The position numbers and the translations under genes were made by a program. Of a DNA stretch of 64,000 bases, positions 34,718-43,885 are shown piece after piece. Below the pieces are notes generated by a model. That model did no database searches, had not been told where the DNA came from, and saw only the letters and a program-made list of their open reading frames with translations. This DNA is from Bacteroidales bacterium UBA4772. Its GTDB lineage: Bacteria > Bacteroidota > Bacteroidia > Bacteroidales > VadinHA17. The DNA lies in assembly GCA_002403305.1 (NCBI GenBank), contig DHHM01000014.1:154155-218154 (forward strand), in the 5' to 3' direction. Every line of letters starts with the position of its first letter. The stretch's first letter is position 1.

Positions 34718-37348
34718 ATGAAAAGAATTGCTCTGACCGCGTTTTTAGCCTTTTTGTGTCTGCTGGCAGGCGCCAGGGATACAATACCCAGGAAGAGCTA
34801 CTGCGCACTGTTCACCTCAAAAGCACCCACAATCGACGGATACCTTGAAGATGAAGCTTGGCTATCAGGTACATGGACCGGCGAATTCACCCAGTTTGAA
34901 CCCCATAACGGCGCTCAACCCTCGCAGCAGACCCGGTTCTGCGTGAGGTACGACGACAATAATATTTACGTCGCCATAAAAGCCTTCGACACACAGACAG
35001 ACAGTATCGTCAGGCGCATCTCGCGGAGGGATAATGCCGACGGAGACTTTGTAGGCATCTCCTTTGACAGTTACCATGATCTTCGCACCGGCTTTGTCTT
35101 TATTGTCAATACTGCAGGAGTGAAGAACGATTTCATATGGGCCAGCGACGGACAGGTAGAAGATGAAACCTGGGATCCTATCTGGTTCACAGCCACTAAA
35201 ATGTATGACTGGGGGTGGGCCGCTGAAATAAAAATACCGCTCACACAGCTGAGATTCAGGATATCAGATAACGGAATATGGGGGCTCGAAGTGCTCAGAA
35301 AGCTGTTCCGCAAGCAGGAGATGTCTGTCTGGCAACATATAGACCGCAACTCCTCAGGCCTGGTTCATAATTTCGGTGAGATGACCGGTATAACAGGTAT
35401 CAAACCGAGAAAGCAGGCTGACATAACACCTTTCGTGGTGGGCAGCCATGAGCGATTTGAAAGCGAAGAGGGCAACCCCTTTGCAACCGGCTCCGCCTGG
35501 AAATACAACGCCGGACTTGACGCCAAATTCGGCATCACCAATAACATGACCCTGGATCTCACTGTTAATCCTGACTTCGGACAGGTTGAGGCTGACCCTT
35601 CGGAGGTCAACCTTACCGCCTATGAGACCTTCTTTCAGGAGAAGAGACCTTTCTTTATTGAAGGCAATAATATCACAAGCTTCAAGACTGGGATAGGCGA
35701 CGGAGACATTGGCTTCGACAATCTCTTTTACTCCAGGAGGATCGGCCGCAACCCCCAGATCTATGCAGAAACCGAAGATAACGAATATGCAAGAGTACCG
35801 CGTGTTACCCCCATCATCAGCGCCGCCAAGCTGACGGGCAAGACCCCGGACGGCCTCTCTATAGGTATCGTGGAGGCAGTGACGGCAGAGGGCAGCGCAG
35901 AGATCGACTCGCTGGGTGAGAGATCGTGGCAGACCGTGGAGCCCCTTACCAACTATCTTGTCTCGAGGGTGATGAAGGACTTCGGAGAGGGTCGTACTGT
36001 CATCGGAGGAGGCTTCACAAACACTCATCGCTTTCTTGAAGGAACAGGAATCAACACGCTGGTCAGAAGCGCCAATACTGCCGGAGTCGATTTCTCCCAT
36101 CAGTTCGGCAGTGAGAGAAGCTGGTTCGTCTCAGGAGCTGTGGCGGCAAGCAACCTCAACGGTAGCGAGGAGGCCATAGAAAGGATCCAGCGCTCACCGG
36201 TCCACTTCTACCAGAGACCCGATGCTGATTATGTTGAGGTGGACCCCACGAGAACCTCCATCAATGGTTTCGGCGGTAACGTGCAGGCAGGGAAAATAGG
36301 AGGTCACTGGAACATAATGGGCTTCGGCTATTTCAAGTCTCCGGGGTTTGACCTCAACGACGTAGGTTACCTGCAGAGCGCTGACGCCGGCATGACAGGA
36401 CTCTGGTCGGCCTACAACTTTGACAAGCCCTTCGGCATCTTCAGGCAGATAAGACCCAATGCAAACTTATGGACCGGATGGGACTGGGGTGGCACGCATC
36501 TTTTCACCGGAGGTAACCTGAGCGTTTACACGCAGTTCAAAAACCTCTGGTGGATAAGCCTCGGTGGCAACTATTCAGGTAACTCCCTATCCAACACCAT
36601 GCTCCGCGGAGGCCCCTCCATGCTCAGCCCGTCATACCTCAACGGTTTCATCAATGTAGGCTCAAACAACTCGAAAATGATTTACGCAACCTTGTGGGCC
36701 AACAGCGGAAAAGGTGGCGAGGATGCCTCAAAAAGATACTCCGCAGGCTTCAACCTCACGGCCAAACCGGGACAGTCTTTTTCTGTGACGCTCTCCCCCT
36801 CCTACTCAAAGAATATGAATACCCTTCAGTACGTATCCCATATTTCTGAAGGCGACCACTACATTCTCAGCCGCATAGACCAGCAGATAGTCAGTATGTC
36901 GCTCAGGCTGAACTACAACATCACTCCCGACCTTACCATCCAGTACTGGGGACAGCCATTCCTGGCAGCAATGGACTACAGCAGGTTCAAGGTAGTGACA
37001 GATCCCGGGGCAGAGAAACTTTCAGACCGTTACCGCATCCTGACGGACGGTGAGGTGACTTTCGATCCGGATGAAAACAGGTACTACGTTGATGACAACA
37101 ATGACGGCACCAGCGACTACGATTTTCGTAATCCGGACAACAACTATGATCAGTTCCTGTCAAACCTGGTTGCCCGATGGGAATTCCGTCCGGGGTCAAC
37201 AATATACCTCGTATGGTCGCAGACACGCGACTACTATGACAGCACAGGCTCGTTTTCACTTGAGCAGAATCTGAACAATCTCTATACCGATAAGAAACCC
37301 TATGACGTCTTTCTTATAAAATTTACCTACAGGTTCGGGCTGCAGTAA
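34718..37348 (+). CDS. DUF5916 outer-membrane protein with CBM9-like N-terminus, paralogue 1
   Basis: An 876-residue exported protein. After the signal peptide (MKRIALTAFLAFLCLLAGA), a CBM9-like domain spans about residues 25-215 (PTIDGYLEDEAWLSG, YVAIKAFDTQTD, WDPIWFTATKMYDWGWAAEI). A DUF5916 region follows (LTVNPDFGQVEADPSEVNLT, FFQEKRPFFIEGNNI) and then alternating aromatic beta strands, ending in a C-terminal Phe/Tyr-rich strand typical of an outer-membrane barrel (FLIKFTYRFGLQ). The ligand and role are unknown; carbohydrate binding is only inferred from the CBM9-like fold. The next gene is a close paralogue of the same length. Confidence 0.85.
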   Translation: MKRIALTAFLAFLCLLAGARDTIPRKSYCALFTSKAPTIDGYLEDEAWLSGTWTGEFTQFEPHNGAQPSQQTRFCVRYDDNNIYVAIKAFDTQTDSIVRRISRRDNADGDFVGISFDSYHDLRTGFVFIVNTAGVKNDFIWASDGQVEDETWDPIWFTATKMYDWGWAAEIKIPLTQLRFRISDNGIWGLEVLRKLFRKQEMSVWQHIDRNSSGLVHNFGEMTGITGIKPRKQADITPFVVGSHERFESEEGNPFATGSAWKYNAGLDAKFGITNNMTLDLTVNPDFGQVEADPSEVNLTAYETFFQEKRPFFIEGNNITSFKTGIGDGDIGFDNLFYSRRIGRNPQIYAETEDNEYARVPRVTPIISAAKLTGKTPDGLSIGIVEAVTAEGSAEIDSLGERSWQTVEPLTNYLVSRVMKDFGEGRTVIGGGFTNTHRFLEGTGINTLVRSANTAGVDFSHQFGSERSWFVSGAVAASNLNGSEEAIERIQRSPVHFYQRPDADYVEVDPTRTSINGFGGNVQAGKIGGHWNIMGFGYFKSPGFDLNDVGYLQSADAGMTGLWSAYNFDKPFGIFRQIRPNANLWTGWDWGGTHLFTGGNLSVYTQFKNLWWISLGGNYSGNSLSNTMLRGGPSMLSPSYLNGFINVGSNNSKMIYATLWANSGKGGEDASKRYSAGFNLTAKPGQSFSVTLSPSYSKNMNTLQYVSHISEGDHYILSRIDQQIVSMSLRLNYNITPDLTIQYWGQPFLAAMDYSRFKVVTDPGAEKLSDRYRILTDGEVTFDPDENRYYVDDNNDGTSDYDFRNPDNNYDQFLSNLVARWEFRPGSTIYLVWSQTRDYYDSTGSFSLEQNLNNLYTDKKPYDVFLIKFTYRFGLQ

Positions 37349-37369
37349 GCGCCTGTACATGCAGGTCTG

Positions 37370-37405
37370 GAAGAGCGGGTGGTATAAGCCCGCTCTTCTT
37401 TTTTT
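37370..37405 (+). terminator. Rho-independent terminator after DUF5916 paralogue 1
   Basis: A 10-base perfect stem, GAAGAGCGGG (37370-37379) with CCCGCTCTTC (37389-37398), a 9-base loop and a run of seven T. It lies 22 bases after the stop at 37348 and separates the two paralogues into different transcripts. Confidence 0.85.
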
Positions 37406-37496
37406 GACCACCCCTCTGCTTAGTATTCCGTGGTGAACAGAATTTTATTTAAATTTGACTCGCTGTCTGGTAGTAACCCTGCAATACTGACTTAAT

Positions 37497-37581
37497 GAAA
37501 CTTGCATGAGCAGCAACTCAGAAAAGGATATACTTATTTTATTTCATGCTAGTTCCATTAGACCAATGAAATAATAATCGA
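37497..37581 (+). promoter_or_regulatory. Inverted-repeat leader of DUF5916 paralogue 2
   Basis: The arm AACTTGCATGAG (37499-37510) is followed 33 bases later by TCATGCTAGTTCC (37544-37556), an imperfect inverted copy, then ATTAGACCAATGAAATAATA and TCGA up to the ATG at 37582. The same arm, AGTTCCATTnGACCAAT block and ATCGA before ATG form the leader of the DUF2807 gene (3558-3650, opposite strand). It may be an operator or a regulatory RNA hairpin. Confidence 0.6.
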
Positions 37582-40221
37582 ATGAGAAAATGCCTCATCT
37601 TCATCTCTGTACTGCTGTCGCTGACGGTCAGCGGGCAGGACTTTGCCAAGAGGATCTACACCGCCACCCGTATTACTGACCCGCCTGTCATCAACGGAGA
37701 GCTGGATGATAAGGCCTGGGAGCAGGGCGAGTGGAGCGGTGATTTCCGACAGTTTGAACCCTATGAAGGAGCCCCGGTAAAGCAGAAGACCGAATTCAAG
37801 CTGCTCTATGACGACCACAGCATTTACGTTGCCATTAAGGCCTATGACACCGCCCCTGACAGCATCGTCTCGAGGATGACCCGGCGTGACGATACCGATG
37901 GTGACGAGGTTGTTATAGCATTTGATTCATACTTTGACCAGCGTACCTCATTTGGTTTTGGAGTCAGCGCTGCCGGCGTCAAGGGCGACCTGATCTGGAC
38001 CGATGACGGGATGAACGAAGATGAGACTTTCGACCCCATCTGGTATGTAAAAACAGCCGTTTATGACTGGGGATGGGCGGCAGAGATGCGTATTCCGCTT
38101 ACCCAGCTCCGCTTCTCCGCCTCTGAGAATCAGGTGTGGGGACTGGAAATAATCAGGGAGATTTACCGGCATAATGAAACTGACCTGTGGCAACCTATCG
38201 CCAGAAATGCCTCCGGGCTGGTGCACAATGCAGGACTTCTTTACGGACTGAGTAATATAGAACCGCGAACTCTGTTTGATCTTACACCATACGGGGTGAC
38301 CAAACTTGAAACCTACGAGGGGGAAGAGGGCAACCCGTGGTACGACGGATCTGATATAAAAGCCAATGCAGGCCTTGACGCCAAGATAGGATTGACGAAC
38401 AACATGATACTCAGCCTCTCCCTGAACCCCGACTTCGGGCAGGTCGAAGCTGACCCCTCAGAAGTCAACCTGACAGCCTTTGAAACATACTTCAGGGAGA
38501 AAAGACCTTTCTTCATTGAGGGCAAGAACATTACCTCATACAACCTTGGTATTGGCGATGGTGGCGTGGGAAACGACAATCTTTTCTATTCGAGACGAAT
38601 AGGCAGGAGACCGTCACTGAGCCACGATGCAGAAGACGGTGAATTTGCCTGGACACCACAGTTCACTCCAATCATCGGTGCGGCAAAGTTAACCGGCAAA
38701 TCGGCCGGCGGACTCTCGGTAGGGGTCATTGAAGCGGTGACGTCACATGTCAATACCAGGATCCGTAATGAACTGACAGGCGAAACATCATACCTGACCG
38801 CCGAACCGCTGACAAATTTTGCCATCGGAAGGGTTCAGCAGGATTTCAACGCTGGAAAGACAATCATCGGGGGAATGATGACCAGTACCATCAGGGTTCT
38901 GAATGAGGAGACTGAGAATTACTTTCATAAATCTGCGACAACGGGAGGCATTGATTTCACACAGTATTTCGGCGAGATGAACTATATCTTCCAGCTGCGC
39001 GCCGTTCTCAGCAACGTAAGCGGAACTGAGGATGCGATAGCCCGTACACAGCGCTCAGTAATACATAACTTCAGGAGACCGGATGCAGAATACACCGAGT
39101 ATGACCCGTCGCGAACATCCCTGAGCGGCTTCGGCGGAAATCTGATGACTGGCAAGATAGGAGGCAACTGGCAGTTTCTCTATCTCTCGGCATGGAAATC
39201 GCCAGGGCTGGAGCTGAATGACATGGGATACATGCAGGTTGCCGACCAGTATCTGGGAGTGGGGGTAATAAACTACAACATCTACGAGCCGTTCAGTATC
39301 TTCAACAGCATTTACTTCGGTACCAACCTGATCCATCTGATGGATTTCGGGGGGCATACCAATCTGATTGGCATATCTCAGTCATGGTCAGCACATTATA
39401 AGAATCTCTGGAGCTCATTTATCAGCGCACAGCTTAACAGTCAGGAGACAGACAACCTGCTTCTCAGAGGCGGCCCGGCGATGAAAATGCCAGGACAGTT
39501 ATATATAGGCGGAGGAATCAACTCCAACTCACGGAAGAAGCTCTCCGCTGAGGTTGACTTCAGCCTCTTTAAGACCTTCCAGGCCGTTCGGACAAGTTAC
39601 GATCTAAGCCTTGAGCTGGAATACCGGCCTGTCAATACTCTCACAATCAGCGCTGAGCCGGAGTGGAGCAGGTCGAAAAGTGAGATGCAGTACGTGACCA
39701 CTGTCTCTTTTTTAACAAGCGGGCTCTACACACCCAGGTACATCTTTGGCGCCATCGATCAGAAAATACTCAGTATGTCCCTGAGAGTTGATTACAATAT
39801 CACCCCGGACCTGACAATTCAGTACTGGGGCCAGCCCTTCTTCGGTTCGGGCAAGTACAGTGACTTCAAGCGTATCACAGATCCCGTTGCCGATGAGTTG
39901 TCCGGCAGGTACCACACATTCGCGACTGGTGAGACAAGCTACTCTGATGGCACATATATGGTCGATGAGAACCTTGACGGCATGATTGATTACAATTTCG
40001 GCAATCCCGACTTCACCGTGAGTGAGTTCCTTCACAACCTGGTGATTCGCTGGGAGTTCCTTCCCGGTTCCACAGCCTACCTGGTCTGGTCACAGACAAG
40101 GGAATACTATTCCGGTGACGGTCTTTTCGATTTCGGCTCACAGGCCAATTATCTCTTCACTGACAATAAGCCGCATAACGTTTTTCTGTTGAAGTTCTCC
40201 TACAGGTTCGGATTAAGATGA
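37582..40221 (+). CDS. DUF5916 outer-membrane protein with CBM9-like N-terminus, paralogue 2
   Basis: An 879-residue paralogue of the preceding protein with the same order: signal peptide (MRKCLIFISVLLSLTVSGQ), CBM9-like domain (PPVINGELDDKAWEQGEWSG), DUF5916 core (LSLNPDFGQVEADPSEVNLT, FREKRPFFIEGKNI) and a C-terminal beta barrel ending FLLKFSYRFGLR. Many blocks are identical between the two, and both carry an acidic calcium-site-like VDENLDGMIDYN / VDDNNDGTSDYD loop near the C-terminus. Its leader is different from paralogue 1 and resembles the DUF2807 leader, so it is probably controlled separately. It overlaps tag by 4 bases. Confidence 0.85.
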   Translation: MRKCLIFISVLLSLTVSGQDFAKRIYTATRITDPPVINGELDDKAWEQGEWSGDFRQFEPYEGAPVKQKTEFKLLYDDHSIYVAIKAYDTAPDSIVSRMTRRDDTDGDEVVIAFDSYFDQRTSFGFGVSAAGVKGDLIWTDDGMNEDETFDPIWYVKTAVYDWGWAAEMRIPLTQLRFSASENQVWGLEIIREIYRHNETDLWQPIARNASGLVHNAGLLYGLSNIEPRTLFDLTPYGVTKLETYEGEEGNPWYDGSDIKANAGLDAKIGLTNNMILSLSLNPDFGQVEADPSEVNLTAFETYFREKRPFFIEGKNITSYNLGIGDGGVGNDNLFYSRRIGRRPSLSHDAEDGEFAWTPQFTPIIGAAKLTGKSAGGLSVGVIEAVTSHVNTRIRNELTGETSYLTAEPLTNFAIGRVQQDFNAGKTIIGGMMTSTIRVLNEETENYFHKSATTGGIDFTQYFGEMNYIFQLRAVLSNVSGTEDAIARTQRSVIHNFRRPDAEYTEYDPSRTSLSGFGGNLMTGKIGGNWQFLYLSAWKSPGLELNDMGYMQVADQYLGVGVINYNIYEPFSIFNSIYFGTNLIHLMDFGGHTNLIGISQSWSAHYKNLWSSFISAQLNSQETDNLLLRGGPAMKMPGQLYIGGGINSNSRKKLSAEVDFSLFKTFQAVRTSYDLSLELEYRPVNTLTISAEPEWSRSKSEMQYVTTVSFLTSGLYTPRYIFGAIDQKILSMSLRVDYNITPDLTIQYWGQPFFGSGKYSDFKRITDPVADELSGRYHTFATGETSYSDGTYMVDENLDGMIDYNFGNPDFTVSEFLHNLVIRWEFLPGSTAYLVWSQTREYYSGDGLFDFGSQANYLFTDNKPHNVFLLKFSYRFGLR

Positions 40222-40784
40222 GAAAAAGCTGCGAATGGCCCTCAGGCGACCCTCTGATGATAAGCTACCATGACAATGAGTGGGGCGTACCCTTACATAA
40301 TGATACCAGGTGGTTTGAGGCCATCGTCCTTGACGGCGCCCAGGCAGGCCTGTCATGGAGAACAATACTCCACAGACGCGAGGGATATCGCAGGGCATTT
40401 GAAGGCTTTAACCCTTCCAGGATAGCCAGGTATGACGAAAAGAAAATCAACGAACTTATGATGGATGAAGGGATCATCCGTAACAGGCTGAAAATAAAGT
40501 CGGCAATAAATAATGCCGGGGCTTTTCTCAGGATACAGGAAAAGTTTGGGTCTTTTGATAAATATATTTGGGGGTTTACCAACGGCTCTGTTATAGTAAA
40601 CCACTGGAAGAGCCTGGATGAGCTGCCTGCACGCACCCCTCTATCTGACCTTATAAGCAAAGACCTGAAGAAGAGAGGCTTTACCTTTGTGGGATCAACA
40701 ATAACCTATGCTTTCTTGCAGGGTGCGGGGATCGTCAATGACCACCTGGTCCACTGCTTCCGGCATCCTTCAAACCTTGATTGA
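40218..40784 (+). CDS. tag: DNA-3-methyladenine glycosylase I
   Basis: A 188-residue base-excision repair glycosylase that removes 3-methyladenine. The family start is clear: CEWPSGDPLMISYHDNEWGV. LDGAQAGLSWRTIL (substrate pocket and Trp) and GSTITYAFLQGAGIVNDHLV follow. The zinc ligands appear intact: Cys5, the His of YHD, and His/Cys in DHLVHCF near the C-terminus. The ATG overlaps the stop of the DUF5916 gene (ATGA), so it is expressed as part of that transcript, an odd pairing of an outer-membrane protein with a DNA repair enzyme. Confidence 0.93.
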   Translation: MRKSCEWPSGDPLMISYHDNEWGVPLHNDTRWFEAIVLDGAQAGLSWRTILHRREGYRRAFEGFNPSRIARYDEKKINELMMDEGIIRNRLKIKSAINNAGAFLRIQEKFGSFDKYIWGFTNGSVIVNHWKSLDELPARTPLSDLISKDLKKRGFTFVGSTITYAFLQGAGIVNDHLVHCFRHPSNLD

Positions 40785-40802
40785 ACCATAGCCCGGACAA
40801 GG

Positions 40803-41516
40803 TCAGATAAAATTCCTGTCGAGAAACCTCCGGAAATTCTCCCTGTACTGGTCGGTAACAGGGATACGCACCTCGCCATAGACGATACGGTTGCGCTCAA
40901 TGACCCTGACGGTTTCAAGGTTGACGATGTAAGACCTGTGTACACGCATGAATTTGTCATCAGGAAGCCTGGCTTCCAGGGCTTTCAGGGTGGAGAGTGA
41001 CAGAACAGGCTTTTTCTCGCCGATCAGGAAGATCTTGACGTAATCCTTCAGCCCCTCAATGTAATGTATCTCGGAGAAATTGATGCGCCTGATCTTATAG
41101 TCTGACTTGATGAAGAGAAAATCACTCCGCACCTCAAGCTCCGGCAGCTCCTTCCTCTCTAGCTCTATCAGCCTGTCAGCCTTCTGTGCCGCTTTCAGGA
41201 ACCCGGCATAGCTGAAGGGCTTCAGCAGGTAATCGATGGCGTCAAGCTTGAAGCCCTCCAATGCATACTTCTCATATGCTGTGGTAAATATCACCTTCGG
41301 TCCGCCGCTGATGACCCTGGCCAGCTCGGTGCCCGTCAGGTCGGGCATCTGCACGTCGAGAAGCACCAGGTCAACATCTGATGAACCTATAAATGCCACG
41401 GCCTCTACAGGATTGTCGAAGAGACCTGCCAGCTCAAGAAAGGGCGTCTTCTCAACGTATCCCCTGACCAGCTGGAGCGCCAGCGGCTCATCATCTATGG
41501 CAACGACCTTTATCAT
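40803..41516 (-). CDS. LytTR-family response regulator
   Basis: A 237-residue regulator. The receiver domain (1-120) has the acidic pair (AIDDEPLA), the phospho-acceptor Asp in DLVLLDVQMPDLTG and Lys in YLLKPFSY. The C-terminal LytTR DNA-binding domain (about 140-237) shows FLFIKSDYKIRRINFSEIHY and FMRVHRSYIVNL. It overlaps the histidine-kinase gene by 4 bases and closes the efflux operon. It probably regulates that operon in response to envelope stress (inference from context). Confidence 0.93.
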   Translation of the reverse strand: MIKVVAIDDEPLALQLVRGYVEKTPFLELAGLFDNPVEAVAFIGSSDVDLVLLDVQMPDLTGTELARVISGGPKVIFTTAYEKYALEGFKLDAIDYLLKPFSYAGFLKAAQKADRLIELERKELPELEVRSDFLFIKSDYKIRRINFSEIHYIEGLKDYVKIFLIGEKKPVLSLSTLKALEARLPDDKFMRVHRSYIVNLETVRVIERNRIVYGEVRIPVTDQYRENFRRFLDRNFI

Positions 41517-42658
41517 CTGCCCGGGGGTTGAGTCTTTATCGTCAGCTCAACACTGAACACCGATTCCTGCTCATCGATCTTCAGCTCATGACGGCCGGGG
41601 TAAAGCAACGCCAGCCTCTTCCTGACATTCTCCAGTCCGATGCCCGACACGGCCTGAGGCCCGCCGGTGTTCGCTGCGCTCACGCTGTTTCTGGCAACAA
41701 AGGAGATCAGATCCTTCTCCTGACTCATGGAGACCTCAATAAAGGAGTTATCCTGATAGCTCACACCGTGCTTGAAAGCGTTTTCTATGAACGGGATGAA
41801 CAGCAACGGAGGTAAATCAAGATCGTCATACTCCGAAGGCCAGCTGACCGTAAGACTTACGCGGTCACTCATCCGGAGCTTCATGAGATCGATATAACCC
41901 TTCATGAATTCTATCTCATGGCTGAGCTTTGTATTTCCCTGCTCCGATTCATAGAGCATGTAACGCATCATCTTCGAGAGACTGAGCACTGCATCCTGCG
42001 CATCTTTCTGATTTATCTCAATAAGCGAATAGATATTGTTCAGCGTGTTGAAGAAGAAGTGGGGACTGACCTGGTTCTTAAGAAGCGCCAACTCCGAGTT
42101 CAGCTTCTCACGCTCCAGTTCCTTGATCTCCTCCTCCTTCCGCAGTGCACTCTCAGCATACCTTAATCCGACCGCAAACCCTGAGACAAGGAATGAGGTT
42201 ATGAAGAAGTTGTAGAGCGCCATACCTTCTCCCCTGCGCCTGCCACGATCATCACTGTGCGGAGTCCTTTGCTCTTCCTCCCTCATCCGCTCAATGACCT
42301 CCGGGGGTGGAGTGAAGAGCCGTTCATAGAACTCCCCTGAAGCCAATCCCATTATCACTATCAGGGATGCTGCAAGAATAATGAAGCTGAACCATCTGCC
42401 CTTTTCGGCCAGTCGAGGGACCAGCCAGAGGTAATTGACGTAGAACAGAACGAAGAAGACAAAGGTGTTGAATAAAATAACAGTGGTGGTCCGGCTATCT
42501 TTGAACAGTCCGCCTGCTATCAGGAACTGAGGCAGTATGAAGAGGATTAACCATCCTGTTGCGTGCAGCAGCAGAGGCAATCCCTTTCTCTTCCTTATCG
42601 TTCCCTTATTACTCATACCATCGTCAAAGCTAATGATTCTCCTTCTATTATCATTCAT
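41513..42658 (-). CDS. LytS/YehU-type sensor histidine kinase
   Basis: A 381-residue membrane kinase. Four hydrophobic helices (about 15-150) and a coiled coil lead to the His_kinase domain with LKNQVSPHFFFNTLNNIYSL (phospho-acceptor His in SPHFFFN) and a HATPase_c domain (PPLLFIPFIENAFKHG, GIGLENVRKRLALLYP). No extracellular sensor domain is present, so it would sense through its membrane region or a partner. The ATG at 42658 is chosen because it overlaps the permease stop by 8 bases; a longer frame from 42745 would overlap by about 95. Confidence 0.9.
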   Translation of the reverse strand: MNDNRRRIISFDDGMSNKGTIRKRKGLPLLLHATGWLILFILPQFLIAGGLFKDSRTTTVILFNTFVFFVLFYVNYLWLVPRLAEKGRWFSFIILAASLIVIMGLASGEFYERLFTPPPEVIERMREEEQRTPHSDDRGRRRGEGMALYNFFITSFLVSGFAVGLRYAESALRKEEEIKELEREKLNSELALLKNQVSPHFFFNTLNNIYSLIEINQKDAQDAVLSLSKMMRYMLYESEQGNTKLSHEIEFMKGYIDLMKLRMSDRVSLTVSWPSEYDDLDLPPLLFIPFIENAFKHGVSYQDNSFIEVSMSQEKDLISFVARNSVSAANTGGPQAVSGIGLENVRKRLALLYPGRHELKIDEQESVFSVELTIKTQPPGR

Positions 42659-43871
42659 ATCTGAGTGCGTCGATGGGGTCCAGCTCAGCTGCCCTCCTCG
42701 CGGGATACCATCCGAAGAAGATACCGATGACCGTACACACAACAAACGCCAGTATTGCAGAGCTCCACATCACGCTTATAGGCCATGAGGTAAGTGCCTC
42801 AACGATTTGTGAGGCCGCAAAGCCCAGCATGATACCAACGATACCTCCGAAAACACTAAGCATAATAGATTCTATCAGGAACTGAAGCAGTATATCCATA
42901 CTCTTGCCACCGAGCGACATCCTCAGCCCTATCTCCCTGGTACGCTCAGTGACCGAGACATACATTATATTCATAATCCCGATGCCTCCCACGAGAAGTG
43001 ATATTCCGGCTATTGCCCCCAGGAGAATGGTAAGTATATCTGTCACTGAGGTCATCGTTGTTGAAAGCTCCTCCTGGCTTCTGATCTGAAAATCATTATC
43101 TTCATTTTCACGCAGCTTATGGGTGCGCCGGAGTACCTCCTCCACCTGCCCCATAGCCGGGGCTGACTCTTCAGCACTGCGGGCCGACATCTGGATCGAC
43201 TGGATATGATTCTGGGCAAGTATCCGTTTCTGAACGGTTGTATAGGGTGCAATCAGCACATCGTCCTGGTCCTGCCCGAAGCTGTTCTGCCCTTTTTGCT
43301 CCAGCACGCCTATAATTTTGAAAGGGATATTCTTAAAACGTATTGTCTCACCCGTGGGATCTATCCCTTCGCCAAACAGCTCGTCGGCCACGGTGCGTCC
43401 GATGAGACACACCTTGGCAGAGCCTTTAGCTTCACTGTCGGTTAAATTGCGTCCGCTGACTACTGTCCAGCTCTTTATCTCAAGATAGTCCTCATTGCCA
43501 CCGTATATTGTCGTGGGCCAGTTTGAATTACCGTAGACGGCCTGTCCGCTGCTTCTCACCTCGGGCGACACTGCAATCACGGCATCACACTCCATTTTGA
43601 TGGCGCTGACATCATTCACTGTCAGACTCTGCGAGCTGGCGCTTCCCTGCTGAACGCCTCCCGTGCGCATGCCGGAGGGCATTACGAAAAGCATGTTCGA
43701 ACCCATACTCGCTATCTGATCCTGTATGCTCTTCTTTGATCCCTGGCCAATGGCGAGCATGGTGATGACTGATGCCACGCCGATGATTATCCCGAGCATG
43801 GTCAGGAGAGAACGCATCTTATTGCGCTTCAGCGCATTCAGTGCAACTTTCAATAGATTTCCAATATTCAT
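42651..43871 (-). CDS. MacB-like ABC transporter permease (FtsX domain)
   Basis: A 406-residue permease of the MacB type: N-terminal helix (KVALNALKRNKMRSLLTMLG), a large periplasmic MacB_PCD domain (about 45-245), and three C-terminal FtsX helices (LLGAIAGISLLVGGIGIMNI, then REIGLRMSLGGKSMDIL). It ends WYPARRAAELDPIDALRYE, the family C-terminus. Unlike E. coli MacB, the ATPase is a separate protein (43886). It works as a mechanotransmitter in tripartite efflux or export of peptides, lipoproteins or drugs. Confidence 0.93.
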   Translation of the reverse strand: MNIGNLLKVALNALKRNKMRSLLTMLGIIIGVASVITMLAIGQGSKKSIQDQIASMGSNMLFVMPSGMRTGGVQQGSASSQSLTVNDVSAIKMECDAVIAVSPEVRSSGQAVYGNSNWPTTIYGGNEDYLEIKSWTVVSGRNLTDSEAKGSAKVCLIGRTVADELFGEGIDPTGETIRFKNIPFKIIGVLEQKGQNSFGQDQDDVLIAPYTTVQKRILAQNHIQSIQMSARSAEESAPAMGQVEEVLRRTHKLRENEDNDFQIRSQEELSTTMTSVTDILTILLGAIAGISLLVGGIGIMNIMYVSVTERTREIGLRMSLGGKSMDILLQFLIESIMLSVFGGIVGIMLGFAASQIVEALTSWPISVMWSSAILAFVVCTVIGIFFGWYPARRAAELDPIDALRYE

Positions 43872-43885
43872 TCTGATCCCTTTGT

